A stretch of 20,067 nucleotides of DNA from JACCVL01 sp038233135 (GTDB lineage: Bacteria > Actinomycetota > Actinomycetes > Propionibacteriales > Nocardioidaceae), in NCBI GenBank assembly GCA_038233135.1, contig JBBSMN010000028.1:1-20067 (forward strand), read 5' to 3'. The first letter of the stretch is position 1. Each line of letters starts with the position of its first letter. Shown in pieces: positions 1-7,243 of the stretch. The notes under the pieces are model-generated. The model saw nothing but the letters and a program-made list of their open reading frames with translations, was not told where the DNA came from and searched no databases. Made by a program: the position numbers and the translations under genes.

Positions 1-185
1 GCGACCATGACGCCGCCGGCCTTCCCACGCCCGCCGGCCTTCACCTGGGCCTTGACGACCACCTGGCCGCCGAGCTGCTCGGCGGCGGCTCGCGCCTCGT
101 CCGGGGTCGTCGCGACCTCGCCGGTGGCACCAGGTACGTCGTGCTTGGCGAACAGCTGCTTGGCCTGGTACTCCATCAGATCCAC
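1..185 (-). CDS. sucC: Succinyl-CoA ligase (ADP-forming) beta subunit, N-terminal fragment
   Basis: Seen: the minus-strand reading from a GTG at 185 begins VDLMEYQAKQLFAKHDVP and continues with a VVVKAQVKAGGRGKAGG stretch. These are the hallmark N-terminal residues of SucC, the ATP-grasp subunit that pairs with SucD to convert succinyl-CoA and ADP to succinate and ATP in the TCA cycle. Only about 61 codons are present; the gene leaves the window at its left edge. GTG 185 is preferred over ATG 176 because family members begin with M-D-L-x-E-Y. No strong ribosome binding site is adjacent (a GAGGA lies about 13 nt upstream). The neighbour on the other side is divergent, so sucC heads its own transcription unit, presumably sucCD. 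Identity is near certain from the N-terminus alone. Confidence 0.93.
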   Translation of the reverse strand, partial: MDLMEYQAKQLFAKHDVPGATGEVATTPDEARAAAEQLGGQVVVKAQVKAGGRGKAGGVMV

Positions 186-263
186 AGCGGGCCGTCCGTC
201 CTCGGTTGTCGATCGTGGCGGACCGACAGCCGGGAGGTGGCCCTCGTCCGCGGGGCGCCTGGG

Positions 264-269
264 ACTCTA
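264..269 (-). promoter_or_regulatory. sucC: Possible sucC -10 box
   Basis: Minus-strand TAGAGT fits the actinobacterial TANNNT -10 pattern. It would put the transcript start near 257 and give a leader of about 70 nt. No convincing -35 element is visible, so this is a pattern match only. The 133 bp between sucC and the plus-strand hydrolase gene hold nothing else I recognise. Confidence 0.3.
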
Positions 270-327
270 GCCGCGCCCCCCACGGCGTGGCACCCGGGGC
301 CGCGGGCACGATGGCCCGGTGCTCTCG

Positions 328-1236
328 ATGACCGTCCCGTCCGGTGCCGGTCGCGACTCCGTCTCCCTGTCGGTCCGGGTGCACACCCCCGACCATGCCG
401 GCCCGCACACGCCGACCGTGCTGATGCTGCACGGCTACCCCGACACCCAGGCGGTCTGGGAGCCGGTCATCGACCGGCTCGCCGGGGGCCACCAGGTCGT
501 GACCTACGACGTACGCGGCGCCGGCGGATCGAGCGCACCTTGTCGGCGTGCCGGCTACCGCACTGCCCGGCTCGTCGACGACCTGGTCGCCGTCTTGGAC
601 CGGCTGGACCTGCCGGCCCCCGTGCACCTCGTCGGCCACGACTGGGGCTCGGTGCAGCTGTGGGAGGCCATGAACGCCGAGACGACCGACGGGCGGCTGC
701 GCGGGAGCATCGCCTCACTGGTGTCCATCAGCGGCCCGGGTCTCGACCACTTCGCCACCTACATCCGACTTGCCCGCGGCCGCGGGCAGGTCCGGAGCGT
801 GCGGCGACAGCTGAGGCGGTCGTGGTACGTCGCGGCATTCCAGCTGCCGGTGTTGCCCGAGCTGGCGTGGACCCTGGCCGCGCCGCTGCTGAGACTCTGG
901 GGCGCCGGCCACGGCACCGACCATTGGGCGCCGACGCTCAGCCGCGATGCCCGGCACGGGCTGGGTCTCTACCGCGCCAACGTGGCACGTCGGCCGCACC
1001 GAGCCCGGCCTGGCGGAGCCGGCCGGACCCGCCTGCCGGTGACGGTGCTTGTCCCGGTCCACGACCGGTTCATCACCCCGGCGCTGGCCGGGGCCGTCGT
1101 CCGTGCCAACGCGCACGCACGCCGCGTCGACCTCGACGCCGGCCACTGGGTCATCCGCACCGACCCCGACCGGGTCGCCCGCGAGGTGGCCGACCACGTA
1201 CGCCGAGTGCTCACGGGGCAGCAGGCCGGCGGCTAG
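328..1236 (+). CDS. EphD-type alpha/beta hydrolase (epoxide hydrolase-like), standalone domain
   Basis: A 302-residue alpha/beta-hydrolase fold protein. Visible motifs are the oxyanion-hole HGYPD (residues 35-39), YDVRG (60-64), the nucleophile elbow GHDWGS with Asp105, an acidic VHDRF segment and the late catalytic GHW with His273. An Asp rather than Ser nucleophile marks the epoxide hydrolase/haloalkane dehalogenase branch. Together with the SISGPGLDH segment it resembles the N-terminal half of mycobacterial EphD, where this domain is fused to a short-chain dehydrogenase. Here the protein ends after the hydrolase domain. ATG 328 was chosen; an in-frame GTG at 319 is equally possible, as neither has a clear ribosome binding site. 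The stop overlaps the stop of the convergent cobalamin-binding gene. No signal peptide is seen. Substrate unknown; hydrolysis of a hydrophobic epoxide or ester is an inference. Confidence 0.85.
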   Translation: MTVPSGAGRDSVSLSVRVHTPDHAGPHTPTVLMLHGYPDTQAVWEPVIDRLAGGHQVVTYDVRGAGGSSAPCRRAGYRTARLVDDLVAVLDRLDLPAPVHLVGHDWGSVQLWEAMNAETTDGRLRGSIASLVSISGPGLDHFATYIRLARGRGQVRSVRRQLRRSWYVAAFQLPVLPELAWTLAAPLLRLWGAGHGTDHWAPTLSRDARHGLGLYRANVARRPHRARPGGAGRTRLPVTVLVPVHDRFITPALAGAVVRANAHARRVDLDAGHWVIRTDPDRVAREVADHVRRVLTGQQAGG

Positions 1237-1240
1237 CCGC
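1229..1240. terminator. 12-bp palindrome containing both overlapping stop codons
   Basis: GCGGCTAGCCGC is a perfect palindrome centred on CTAG. That core supplies the TAG stop of the plus-strand hydrolase (1234-1236) and, on the other strand, the TAG stop of the cobalamin-binding protein (1233-1235). There is no loop and no T-tract, so terminator activity is uncertain. It is listed because two other convergent gene pairs in the window show the same both-stops-in-a-palindrome layout. Confidence 0.3.
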
Positions 1241-1640
1241 TGGCGTCGGGAACGTGCTCGTCGACCCAAGCGGCGATCTCTGTCGTGGTCGCGCCGGGGG
1301 TGAACACTGTGGCCACGCCGGCCTCGCGGAGCGGTCCGATGTCGTCCTCGGGGATGATGCCACCACCGAAGACCACGATGTCTGACGCGTCGCGCTCGGC
1401 GAGGAGGTCCAAGATCTTGCGGAACAGCGTCATGTGCGCGCCGGAGAGCACGGAGACACCGATGGCGTCGGCGTCCTCCTGGATGGCCGTCGCCACGATC
1501 TGCTCGGGGGTCTGGTGCAGCCCGGTGTAGATGATCTCGTTCCCGGCGTCGCGCAGAGCCCGCGCGACCACCTTTGCACCCCGGTCGTGCCCGTCGAGCC
1601 CGGGCTTGGCCACCACGATGCGCTTCGGCCGGCTCGACAT
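1233..1640 (-). CDS. Cobalamin-binding small mutase subunit, IcmB-like
   Basis: A 135-residue protein that is essentially one B12-binding Rossmann-like domain. It begins MSSRPKRIVVAKPGLDGHDRG and contains the DxHxxG motif (DGHDRG), whose His is the lower axial cobalt ligand in base-off/His-on cobalamin. SVLSGAH and FGGGIIP follow, the nucleotide-tail pocket motifs. Length and sequence match the separate small subunit of isobutyryl-CoA mutase (IcmB) and the C-terminal domain of methylmalonyl-CoA mutase. Known for the family: it needs a large substrate-binding subunit (IcmA or MutB type), which is not in this window, so the partner must be encoded elsewhere. ATG 1640 is supported by a TAGTCT box 8 nt upstream, suggesting a leaderless message. 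The gene is divergent from the M23 peptidase. Which acyl-CoA is rearranged cannot be told from this subunit. Confidence 0.9.
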   Translation of the reverse strand: MSSRPKRIVVAKPGLDGHDRGAKVVARALRDAGNEIIYTGLHQTPEQIVATAIQEDADAIGVSVLSGAHMTLFRKILDLLAERDASDIVVFGGGIIPEDDIGPLREAGVATVFTPGATTTEIAAWVDEHVPDASG

Positions 1641-1648
1641 ACGGCCGC

Positions 1649-1654
1649 AGACTA
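1649..1654 (-). promoter_or_regulatory. -10 box, leaderless start of the IcmB-like gene
   Basis: Minus-strand TAGTCT with 8 nt between its last base and ATG 1640. A start site about 7 nt downstream would leave almost no 5' leader, and no Shine-Dalgarno is present. No -35 hexamer is recognisable. Confidence 0.45.
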
Positions 1655-1711
1655 GCCCACCGTTAGGCTGACCGATCCACGCGATCGTTTCCGCTGCGGC
1701 CGACCCGCCGG

Positions 1712-1749
1712 TATCGTGCCCGATGACTGTGCCCACCGACGCGCAAGGA
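1712..1749 (+). promoter_or_regulatory. -10 box and ribosome binding site of the M23 peptidase
   Basis: TATCGT at 1712-1717 fits TANNNT and would start a transcript near 1724. AAGGA at 1745-1749 lies 8 nt before ATG 1758 and fixes that start over the in-frame GTG at 1716, which overlaps the -10 box. This gene therefore looks conventionally led, unlike many neighbours. Confidence 0.45.
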
Positions 1750-1757
1750 TTCGGACC

Positions 1758-2750
1758 ATGTCCCGCACCTCCGCCCCGCAGCGCCCAAGCGGCGCCGCGC
1801 CGGCAGAGCCTGCTGCCGGGGCGACCGACGAGCCACCTGCCCGGCCGCGCCGACGAGTCCGCGTTCGGCGAATCCTGGCGATTCTCGGCGCCGGGGCACT
1901 GGTGCTGGCGGGAGCCGGTGGCGTCGTCCACAGCCTGTCCACCGCTCCGGACGCTCCAGCGCCGAAAGCGTCGGGGGCGCAAGAACCGTTGGGTCCGCAG
2001 TCGATCAAGCTGTCGTCCGATGTCGGCGGCGATAGCGACACGTCGTCCGGCGCGAGGTCCGGCGCTGGCAGCAACGGCGACGGAAGCGGTGGCAGCAACA
2101 GTAGCGGTGGCAGTGGCGGGGATCGTGGGGAAAGCACCTCAGGAACCGCCGAGCCGACTGTCCACCGGCTCACCCGCAAGACCCACATGGTCCAGGACCG
2201 GAGCGGCAAGCTCGTCGAGGTCAGCCGCGACGTCGACAGCGCAGACCTGCGGCGCCAGGCCGGCGTGCAGACCCAGCAGCGGATGGTTGCCCTGCAGCAG
2301 CGCGCGCAGGCCGCGCAGAACGAGGCGCTCAAGCGAGGGGTGGACCAGTGGGTGCTGCCGCTGGCCGGCTACCAGATCAGTGCCGGCTTCGGCCAGAGCG
2401 GGAAGATGTGGGTCAGCACGCACAGCGGTCAGGACTTCGCCGCCTCCGAGGGCACACCGCTGGTGGCTATCGATTCGGGCGTGATCATCCAGGCGGGCTA
2501 CGACCGGGACAACAGCTGGGCGGGGAACCTGACGGTGCTGCGGCTCGAGGATGGCACCGAGCTCTGGTACGCCCACCAGAGCAAGATCACGGTCGAGGCC
2601 GGCGACGACGTTCAGCCGGGTCAGGTCATCGGGGCCGTCGGCACGACCGGCAACTCCACCGGACCGCACCTGCACCTGGAGGTACGCCCCGGCGGGGGCG
2701 AAGCAATCGACCCGGTCCCCGCCCTCCTTGAGCACGGCATCTCGATCTGA
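1758..2750 (+). CDS. Membrane-anchored M23 (LytM/lysostaphin-type) metallopeptidase
   Basis: A 330-residue protein. It has a basic N-terminus rich in Arg/Pro (to about 38), one hydrophobic segment (about 39-57, Ala/Gly/Leu-rich) acting as membrane anchor or uncleaved signal, and a Ser/Gly/Asp low-complexity linker (about 87-130). A Gln/Arg-rich helical stretch (about 150-195) follows, then a C-terminal peptidase family M23 domain (about 198-325). Zinc-site residues are visible: H222 and D226 in HSGQDF, the catalytic-type H273 in WYAH, and H304/H306 in GPHLHLEV. All catalytic positions are present, so it is probably an active cell-wall endopeptidase rather than a degenerate LytM regulator. It would act outside the membrane on peptidoglycan cross-links. 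It is divergent from the IcmB-like gene and tail-to-tail with pcrA, 13 bp away. Confidence 0.9.
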   Translation: MSRTSAPQRPSGAAPAEPAAGATDEPPARPRRRVRVRRILAILGAGALVLAGAGGVVHSLSTAPDAPAPKASGAQEPLGPQSIKLSSDVGGDSDTSSGARSGAGSNGDGSGGSNSSGGSGGDRGESTSGTAEPTVHRLTRKTHMVQDRSGKLVEVSRDVDSADLRRQAGVQTQQRMVALQQRAQAAQNEALKRGVDQWVLPLAGYQISAGFGQSGKMWVSTHSGQDFAASEGTPLVAIDSGVIIQAGYDRDNSWAGNLTVLRLEDGTELWYAHQSKITVEAGDDVQPGQVIGAVGTTGNSTGPHLHLEVRPGGGEAIDPVPALLEHGISI

Positions 2751-2766
2751 GGCTCGACCCGCCTCA
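2748..2766. terminator. Stop-to-stop hairpin between the M23 gene and pcrA
   Basis: TGAGGC (2748-2753) and GCCTCA (2761-2766) form a perfect 6-bp inverted repeat around a 7-nt loop. The outer TGA/TCA are exactly the stop codons of the two convergent genes. It reads the same from both strands, so it could serve as a small bidirectional terminator. No T-tract follows on either side. Confidence 0.4.
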
Positions 2767-5148
2767 CAGCCGCTGCAGCGGTGCGTAGCGCAGCAGCAGG
2801 CGTTTGACCCCCTCCGAGCCGAAGTCGACGCTGGCCACGCTGCGCTCCCCGGCACCCTCGAGCGCGACGACCGTCCCCATCCCGAAGCTGTCGTGCACGA
2901 CACGGTCTCCCGGCTCGAGCGCGAGAACGGCGCCGCCGCTGGTACGCCCGGTGGCCGCCGCGCGCGTCCCCGGGCTCGTCGCGGGCGCCGGCGCGAGCCG
3001 GGGGGACCACCGGGTCTGGTCCGCCTCGGTACGCCGCCACTCGACCAGCTCCGCGGGCAGGTCATCGAGGAAGCGGGAGGCCGGGTTGTGCGTCGGTGCC
3101 CCCCATGCGGACCGGGAGGTGGCGCGGGAGACGTACAGTCGGCGCTGCGCCCGGGTGATCCCGACGTAGGCCAGTCGCCGCTCCTCCTCGAGCTGACTTG
3201 TGTCACCGAGGGAGCGCAGGTGCGGGAACACGCCGTCCTCCATGCCGGTGAGGAACACGACCGGGAACTCGAGGCCCTTCGCGGTGTGCAGCGTCATCAG
3301 CGTGACGACTCCCTGGCCGTCGGCCTGCTCGGCCTCGCCGGGGATCTGGTCGGAGTCGGCGACCAGTGCGACCCGTTCAAGGAAGGCGTCGAGTGAACGG
3401 GGGTCCGACTCCTCGATCTCGGGCGCCTCGTCGCCGGCGTCCCCGACGAACTCGCGGGCCACGGCGAGCAGCTCGGTGAGGTTCTCCACCCGGGTCTCGT
3501 CCTGCGGGTCGGTCGAGTCCTCAAGCGCGTCCAGGTAGCCGCTGCGGGCCAGGCACGCCTGCAGCACGACGTCAGCCGGCTCGCCGACGTCGACCAGGGC
3601 GCGCAGGTCGTCGACGATCGCCACGAAGGCGCCGATAGCCGACACCGAACGGGTGGCGATGCCGGGCGCTTCGTCGGCCCGGCGCAGCGCGTCGAGGAGG
3701 CTGATCCGCTCACGGTCGGCGAGCGCCCCGACGCAGGCCTCGGCCCGCGCACCGATCCCCCGCTTGGGGACGTTCAGGATCCGCCGCAGCGACACCTGGT
3801 CGCGCGGGTTGACCAGCAGCCTGAGGTAGGCGAGCGCGTCCTTGACCTCGCGGCGCTCGTAGAAGCGGAGCCCGCCCACCACCTTGTACGGGAGGCCGAC
3901 CCGGATGAACACCTCCTCGAGCACCCGGCTCTGCGCGTTGGTGCGGTAGAAGACGGCAATCCCGCCGGCTCTGGCCACCGACTGGTCGCTCAGCGAGTCG
4001 ACCTCGTCGGCGACGAACTGAGCCTCGGCGTGCTCGTCGTCGGCGACGTAGCCCACCAGCTGCTCCCCCGCACCCAGCTCACTCCACAGCCGCTTGGAGG
4101 TGCGGCCGGCGTTGCGGGCGATGACCGCGTTGGCGGCGGAAAGGATGGACTGGGTGGAGCGGTAGTTCTGCTCCAGCACAACCGTGTCGGCGTCGGGGAA
4201 GTCCCGCTCGAACTCGAGGATGTTGCGGATGTTGGCGCCGCGGAAGGCGTAGATGGACTGGTCGGAGTCGCCGACCACCATCAGCTCGGCCGCGGCGATC
4301 GCATCTTGAGGCGCCCCATCCGCCGCCCCGTCCGAACCCCTGGCCGTCGGCGCGCACAGCTCACGCACCAGGGCGTACTGGGCGTGGTTGGTGTCCTGGT
4401 ACTCGTCGACGAGCACGTGTCGATAGCGCCGACGGTAGCCTTCTCGCACGTCCGGAAAGGCCTGCAGCAGGTGCACCGTGGTCATGATCAGGTCGTCGAA
4501 GTCCACGGCGTTGGCCGCCACCAGCCGGGCCTGGTAGCTCCCGTACGCCTCGGCATAGGTGCGCTCGACGTCGTTCTCGGCCCGACGAGCGGCCGTCTCG
4601 TGGTCGCGCAGCTCGCTCTTCTGCGTCGACACCCACCCCAGCACGGCGCGCGGTGGGAACCGCTTGGGGTCGAGCTCGAGATCGCGGCACACCAGCGCCA
4701 TCAAGCGCCGCGAGTCGGCCGCATCGTAGATGGAGAAGGACGAGGAGAAGCCCAGCCGGCTCGCCTCGCGGCGCAGGATGCGCACACACGCGGAGTGGAA
4801 GGTAGACACGGTCATCAGCCGCGCTCGCCGGCCGACGAGGGTCGCGACCCTCTCGCGCATCTCCGCCGCGGCCTTGTTCGTGAACGTGATCGCGAGGATC
4901 GAGCCCGGGTGAGCAGCCCGCTGGGCGATGAGCCATGCGACGCGACGGGTCAGCACGCGGGTCTTGCCGGACCCGGCACCGGCGACGACCAGGAGCGGCC
5001 CACCGGCGTGAGTCACTGCGGCCCGCTGGGACTCGTTGAGACCGTCCAGCAGGGCCTCCGGCGAGGTGCCGGTGCTGGCGCCCCGGCTGGTGCCGGCGGT
5101 CGTGTCCGGCGTCGCAGACAGGGTGGGGACAGGGAACGGGGCGCTCAT
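2764..5148 (-). CDS. pcrA: ATP-dependent 3'-5' DNA helicase PcrA/UvrD (SF1A)
   Basis: A 794-residue superfamily 1A helicase with every signature motif. Q-motif region LNESQRAAV (about 37-45), Walker A GAGSGKT (57-63), TFTNKAAAEM (about 88-97), Walker B DEYQDTN (248-254), motif III GDSDQSIYAFRGA (293-305) and QNYRS (327-331) are followed by the late TLHTAKGLEFPVVF and ERRLAYVGITRAQRRLY motifs. The last about 50 residues (GDRVVHDSFGMGTVV onward) form the Tudor-like domain that binds RNA polymerase in PcrA. Roles known for the family are nucleotide excision repair, plasmid replication and removal of RNA polymerase or RecA. The first about 30 residues are a disordered Ser/Thr/Pro extension. Between motifs II and III there is a short Gly/Ala/Asp insert (about 266-286). 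ATG 5148 follows a GAAGGGGAG purine run that can act as ribosome binding site. Confidence 0.97.
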   Translation of the reverse strand: MSAPFPVPTLSATPDTTAGTSRGASTGTSPEALLDGLNESQRAAVTHAGGPLLVVAGAGSGKTRVLTRRVAWLIAQRAAHPGSILAITFTNKAAAEMRERVATLVGRRARLMTVSTFHSACVRILRREASRLGFSSSFSIYDAADSRRLMALVCRDLELDPKRFPPRAVLGWVSTQKSELRDHETAARRAENDVERTYAEAYGSYQARLVAANAVDFDDLIMTTVHLLQAFPDVREGYRRRYRHVLVDEYQDTNHAQYALVRELCAPTARGSDGAADGAPQDAIAAAELMVVGDSDQSIYAFRGANIRNILEFERDFPDADTVVLEQNYRSTQSILSAANAVIARNAGRTSKRLWSELGAGEQLVGYVADDEHAEAQFVADEVDSLSDQSVARAGGIAVFYRTNAQSRVLEEVFIRVGLPYKVVGGLRFYERREVKDALAYLRLLVNPRDQVSLRRILNVPKRGIGARAEACVGALADRERISLLDALRRADEAPGIATRSVSAIGAFVAIVDDLRALVDVGEPADVVLQACLARSGYLDALEDSTDPQDETRVENLTELLAVAREFVGDAGDEAPEIEESDPRSLDAFLERVALVADSDQIPGEAEQADGQGVVTLMTLHTAKGLEFPVVFLTGMEDGVFPHLRSLGDTSQLEEERRLAYVGITRAQRRLYVSRATSRSAWGAPTHNPASRFLDDLPAELVEWRRTEADQTRWSPRLAPAPATSPGTRAAATGRTSGGAVLALEPGDRVVHDSFGMGTVVALEGAGERSVASVDFGSEGVKRLLLRYAPLQRL

Positions 5149-5157
5149 CTCCCCTTC

Positions 5158-5163
5158 AGCCTA
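5158..5163 (-). promoter_or_regulatory. pcrA: Putative pcrA -10 box
   Basis: Minus-strand TAGGCT ends 9 nt before ATG 5148. The transcript would have a leader of a couple of nucleotides at most, although a purine-rich GAAGGGGAG also precedes the start. It sits back to back with the LmbE-family promoter in the 54-bp divergent gap. Confidence 0.35.
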
Positions 5164-5189
5164 CGAGAGCGGGGAGACAGACTCGTTGC

Positions 5190-5195
5190 TAGCGT
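5190..5195 (+). promoter_or_regulatory. -10 box, leaderless start of the LmbE-family gene
   Basis: TAGCGT followed by exactly 7 nt and ATG 5203, with no Shine-Dalgarno. The same hexamer at the same spacing precedes the hydroquinone-reductase-like gene at 8218. Confidence 0.5.
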
Positions 5196-5202
5196 TCCCA
5201 CC

Positions 5203-5931
5203 ATGCCCACGCCCGTCCCCGCCCCATGGGTCGAACGCGCCCTCGTCGTGACAGCACATCCCGACGACGCGGACTTCGGCGCGGCCGGGACAGTGGCGCG
5301 GTGGACGTCGACCGGCACCGCGGTCACCTATCTGGTGCTCACGGACGGCCAGGCGGGCGGGTTCGACGATGCCATCGACCGCACCGAGATCCCCACCATC
5401 CGGCGCCGCGAGCAGCGAGCGGCCGCGGCTGCGGTCGGAGTCGACGAGGTGCGCTTCCTCGGCGCCGTCGACGGTGAGCTCGAGGTGACGCGGGGGCTGG
5501 TCTGCGAGATCTCGGCGGTCATCCGGCAGGTGCGGCCGCAGCGGGTGCTCACGCAGAGCCCGGAGCGGGACTGGCGCCGGCTGGCCCGCAGCCACCCCGA
5601 CCACCTGGCCGCGGGTGAGGCGACGGTGCAGGCGGTCTACCCGGCCGCGCGCAACCCGTACGCGTTCCCCGAGCTGCGCGAGCGTGGACTGGAGGCGTGG
5701 TCGGTGCCCGAGCTGTGGCTCGCGGCGCACCCGGCCCCGGACCACGCGGTCGACGTGACCGACACGTTCGACGCGAAGATCAGCGCGGTGCTCAGCCATC
5801 GGTCGCAGCATCCCGACCCCGACAAGCTGCGGACGATGCTGGAGGGCGCTCTGGGCGACACCGCCCAGTCGTTCGGGTTGCCGTCCGGGCGGTTGGCCGA
5901 GGCGTTCCTCGTGGTGCACCTGCCGCCCTGA
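5203..5931 (+). CDS. PIG-L/LmbE-family zinc deacetylase
   Basis: A 242-residue protein of the GlcNAc-PI de-N-acetylase fold. The AHPDDADFGAAG motif supplies His19 and Asp22 as likely zinc ligands and Asp21 as the likely general base. SHPDH (130-134) supplies the third zinc ligand, His134. Family members remove acetyl groups from GlcNAc-containing small molecules; in actinobacteria MshB and Mca (both longer, near 290-300 residues) act in mycothiol synthesis and detoxification. This shorter protein is a relative, not clearly either of them. No signal peptide, so cytosolic. It stands alone between divergent pcrA and the convergent glycerophosphodiesterase gene. The -10 box 7 nt upstream suggests a leaderless transcript. 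Substrate undetermined. Confidence 0.88.
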   Translation: MPTPVPAPWVERALVVTAHPDDADFGAAGTVARWTSTGTAVTYLVLTDGQAGGFDDAIDRTEIPTIRRREQRAAAAAVGVDEVRFLGAVDGELEVTRGLVCEISAVIRQVRPQRVLTQSPERDWRRLARSHPDHLAAGEATVQAVYPAARNPYAFPELRERGLEAWSVPELWLAAHPAPDHAVDVTDTFDAKISAVLSHRSQHPDPDKLRTMLEGALGDTAQSFGLPSGRLAEAFLVVHLPP

Positions 5932-5951
5932 CCCGTTACCCGCCGGTCAGG
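5927..5951. terminator. Stop-to-stop hairpin between the LmbE and GDPD genes
   Basis: CCTGACC (5927-5933) and GGTCAGG (5945-5951) are a perfect 7-bp inverted repeat with an 11-nt loop. The TGA of the LmbE gene (5929-5931) and the TCA that is the stop of the minus-strand phosphodiesterase (5947-5949) lie at equivalent places in the two arms. Likely a bidirectional terminator; no T-tract. Confidence 0.45.
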
Positions 5952-7125
5952 CGGTGGCCGCGCGCTCCGCCCGCCGAGCCGCGAGGAACTGCCAGCGCGC
6001 CTCGAACGTGGTGTCGGGAAAGTCGCCGAAGACGCCGTCGACGCCGAGGTCGAAGAACCGCAGCAGCTCACCGACCCCGTCGCCGTGGGCGAGCGGGTTC
6101 TTCCCCTCGTCGTACTCGTCGGGCAAGAAGAAGTTCTCGTCGCGGAACGTGTACGGGTGCACGAGCAGCCCGGCGGCGTGGGCATCGTCGACCACGTCGG
6201 TCGCGCCGCCGAGCGTGCCGTCCGCGCGCAGCGGGATCAGGCGGTACTTGTCCGGGCCGATCCCCCTGGCGTAGGTGGCGATCCTGCGCAGCCCGAGTGG
6301 GGTGATCATGTCGGCGTAGGTGACGCCGGTGTCTGCGACCACCTGGTCGTACGGTGCGCCCGACCCGCCGATGAGCTGGATCAGCTTGACCTCGGTGCGG
6401 CGGCTCATCGCCCGCAGGTTGGAGATCTCGAAGGACTGGATGAACACCGGCGAGGATCTGCGCGTCCAACCCACCCGACGCAGCTCACGCAGGATGCCCG
6501 GCTCGAGGGCGAGCCCGAGGTCGCGGAAGTAGGTCGGGTGCTTGGTCTCGGGATACACCCCGATGCGGCGGTTGCGACGCTTGGCCTCGAAACGGGCCAG
6601 GTCCACGACCTCGGCGAACGTGGGGATCCGCAGCCGCCCGTCGAAGCGGGTGTTGGCCGGCCGCAGCTCCGGCAGCCGCTCCCGTGCACGCAGCGTGCGC
6701 AGCTCTGCGTAGGTGAAGTCCTCCGTGAACCAGCCGGTCAGACGGGTGCCGTCGACCTTCTTGGTGGTGTGCTTGTCGGCGAACTCCGGGTGGTCGGCGA
6801 CGTCGGTCGTCCCCGAGATCTCGTTCTCGTGCCGCGCCACGAGCACACCGTCCTTGGTCGAGACAAGGTCGGGCTCGATGACGTCAGCGCCCATGTCGAT
6901 GGCCAGCCGGTACGCGGCCAGCGTGTGCTCCGGGCGGTAGCCGGCAGCGCCCCGGTGCCCGATCACGATCGGCTTGCGCCAGCGCGGTCGGGGGGCATGG
7001 GCGTTGTGCCCGGCGAGCGCCGTTGACGGCGTGAGCAAGCCGCTTGCCGCGGCGAAGCCGCCGACTCCGGCGGCCACCAGCAGGTTGCGGCGGTGCAACC
7101 GCTTTGCGGGGGCTTCTGAGGTCAT
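5947..7125 (-). CDS. Tat-exported glycerophosphodiester phosphodiesterase
   Basis: A 392-residue secreted GDPD-family enzyme that would hydrolyse glycerophosphodiesters to glycerol-3-phosphate and an alcohol, for phosphate or carbon scavenging from lipids or teichoic acids. N-terminus: twin-arginine signal with HRRNLLVAAG at 11-20, a hydrophobic run to about 33 and a likely cleavage after the Ala-rich stretch near 37-43. Catalytic residues visible: His57-Arg58 in GHRGAAGYRPEHT, Glu84 and Asp86 in IEPDLVSTKDG, and His99 in ARHENEI. The long insert after it (about 101-175) is usual for the secreted GlpQ-type branch. ATG 7125 is chosen because it places the Tat motif close to the N-terminus; an upstream GTG at 7188 would add 21 residues. 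Neither -10 box nor ribosome binding site is obvious. Confidence 0.92.
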   Translation of the reverse strand: MTSEAPAKRLHRRNLLVAAGVGGFAAASGLLTPSTALAGHNAHAPRPRWRKPIVIGHRGAAGYRPEHTLAAYRLAIDMGADVIEPDLVSTKDGVLVARHENEISGTTDVADHPEFADKHTTKKVDGTRLTGWFTEDFTYAELRTLRARERLPELRPANTRFDGRLRIPTFAEVVDLARFEAKRRNRRIGVYPETKHPTYFRDLGLALEPGILRELRRVGWTRRSSPVFIQSFEISNLRAMSRRTEVKLIQLIGGSGAPYDQVVADTGVTYADMITPLGLRRIATYARGIGPDKYRLIPLRADGTLGGATDVVDDAHAAGLLVHPYTFRDENFFLPDEYDEGKNPLAHGDGVGELLRFFDLGVDGVFGDFPDTTFEARWQFLAARRAERAATA

Positions 7126-7190
7126 GGCAAGAGTGCACCGTCCGCGGGTGAACGGTTGATGGACCCGCCACGGCGTGTCGGTGAGCACTG

Positions 7191-7238
7191 GTCCACCGAT
7201 TGGCCCACCGACTGGCCAACCGACTGGCCAACCGGGGG
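7191..7238. repeat. Four imperfect 12-bp tandem repeats
   Basis: Units GTCCACCGATTG, GCCCACCGACTG, GCCAACCGACTG and GCCAACCGGGGG stand head to tail. Adjacent units differ at one to three positions. They fill the gap between the end of the hydroquinone-reductase-like gene (stop at 7244-7246) and the start of the phosphodiesterase gene, so they lie in the upstream region of the latter. The repeat may vary in copy number; a binding role is only a guess. Confidence 0.75.
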
Positions 7239-7243
7239 CCCGG

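Noticed and set aside
4030..5202. Plus-strand open frame running through antisense pcrA into the LmbE gene
   Set aside because: The upstream part is antisense to conserved helicase motifs. The LmbE-family protein starts at ATG 5203 with a good -10 box just before it.
5203..5931. Assigning the LmbE-family gene as mshB or mca
   Set aside because: At 242 residues it is about 50 shorter than either enzyme, and no other mycothiol gene is adjacent.
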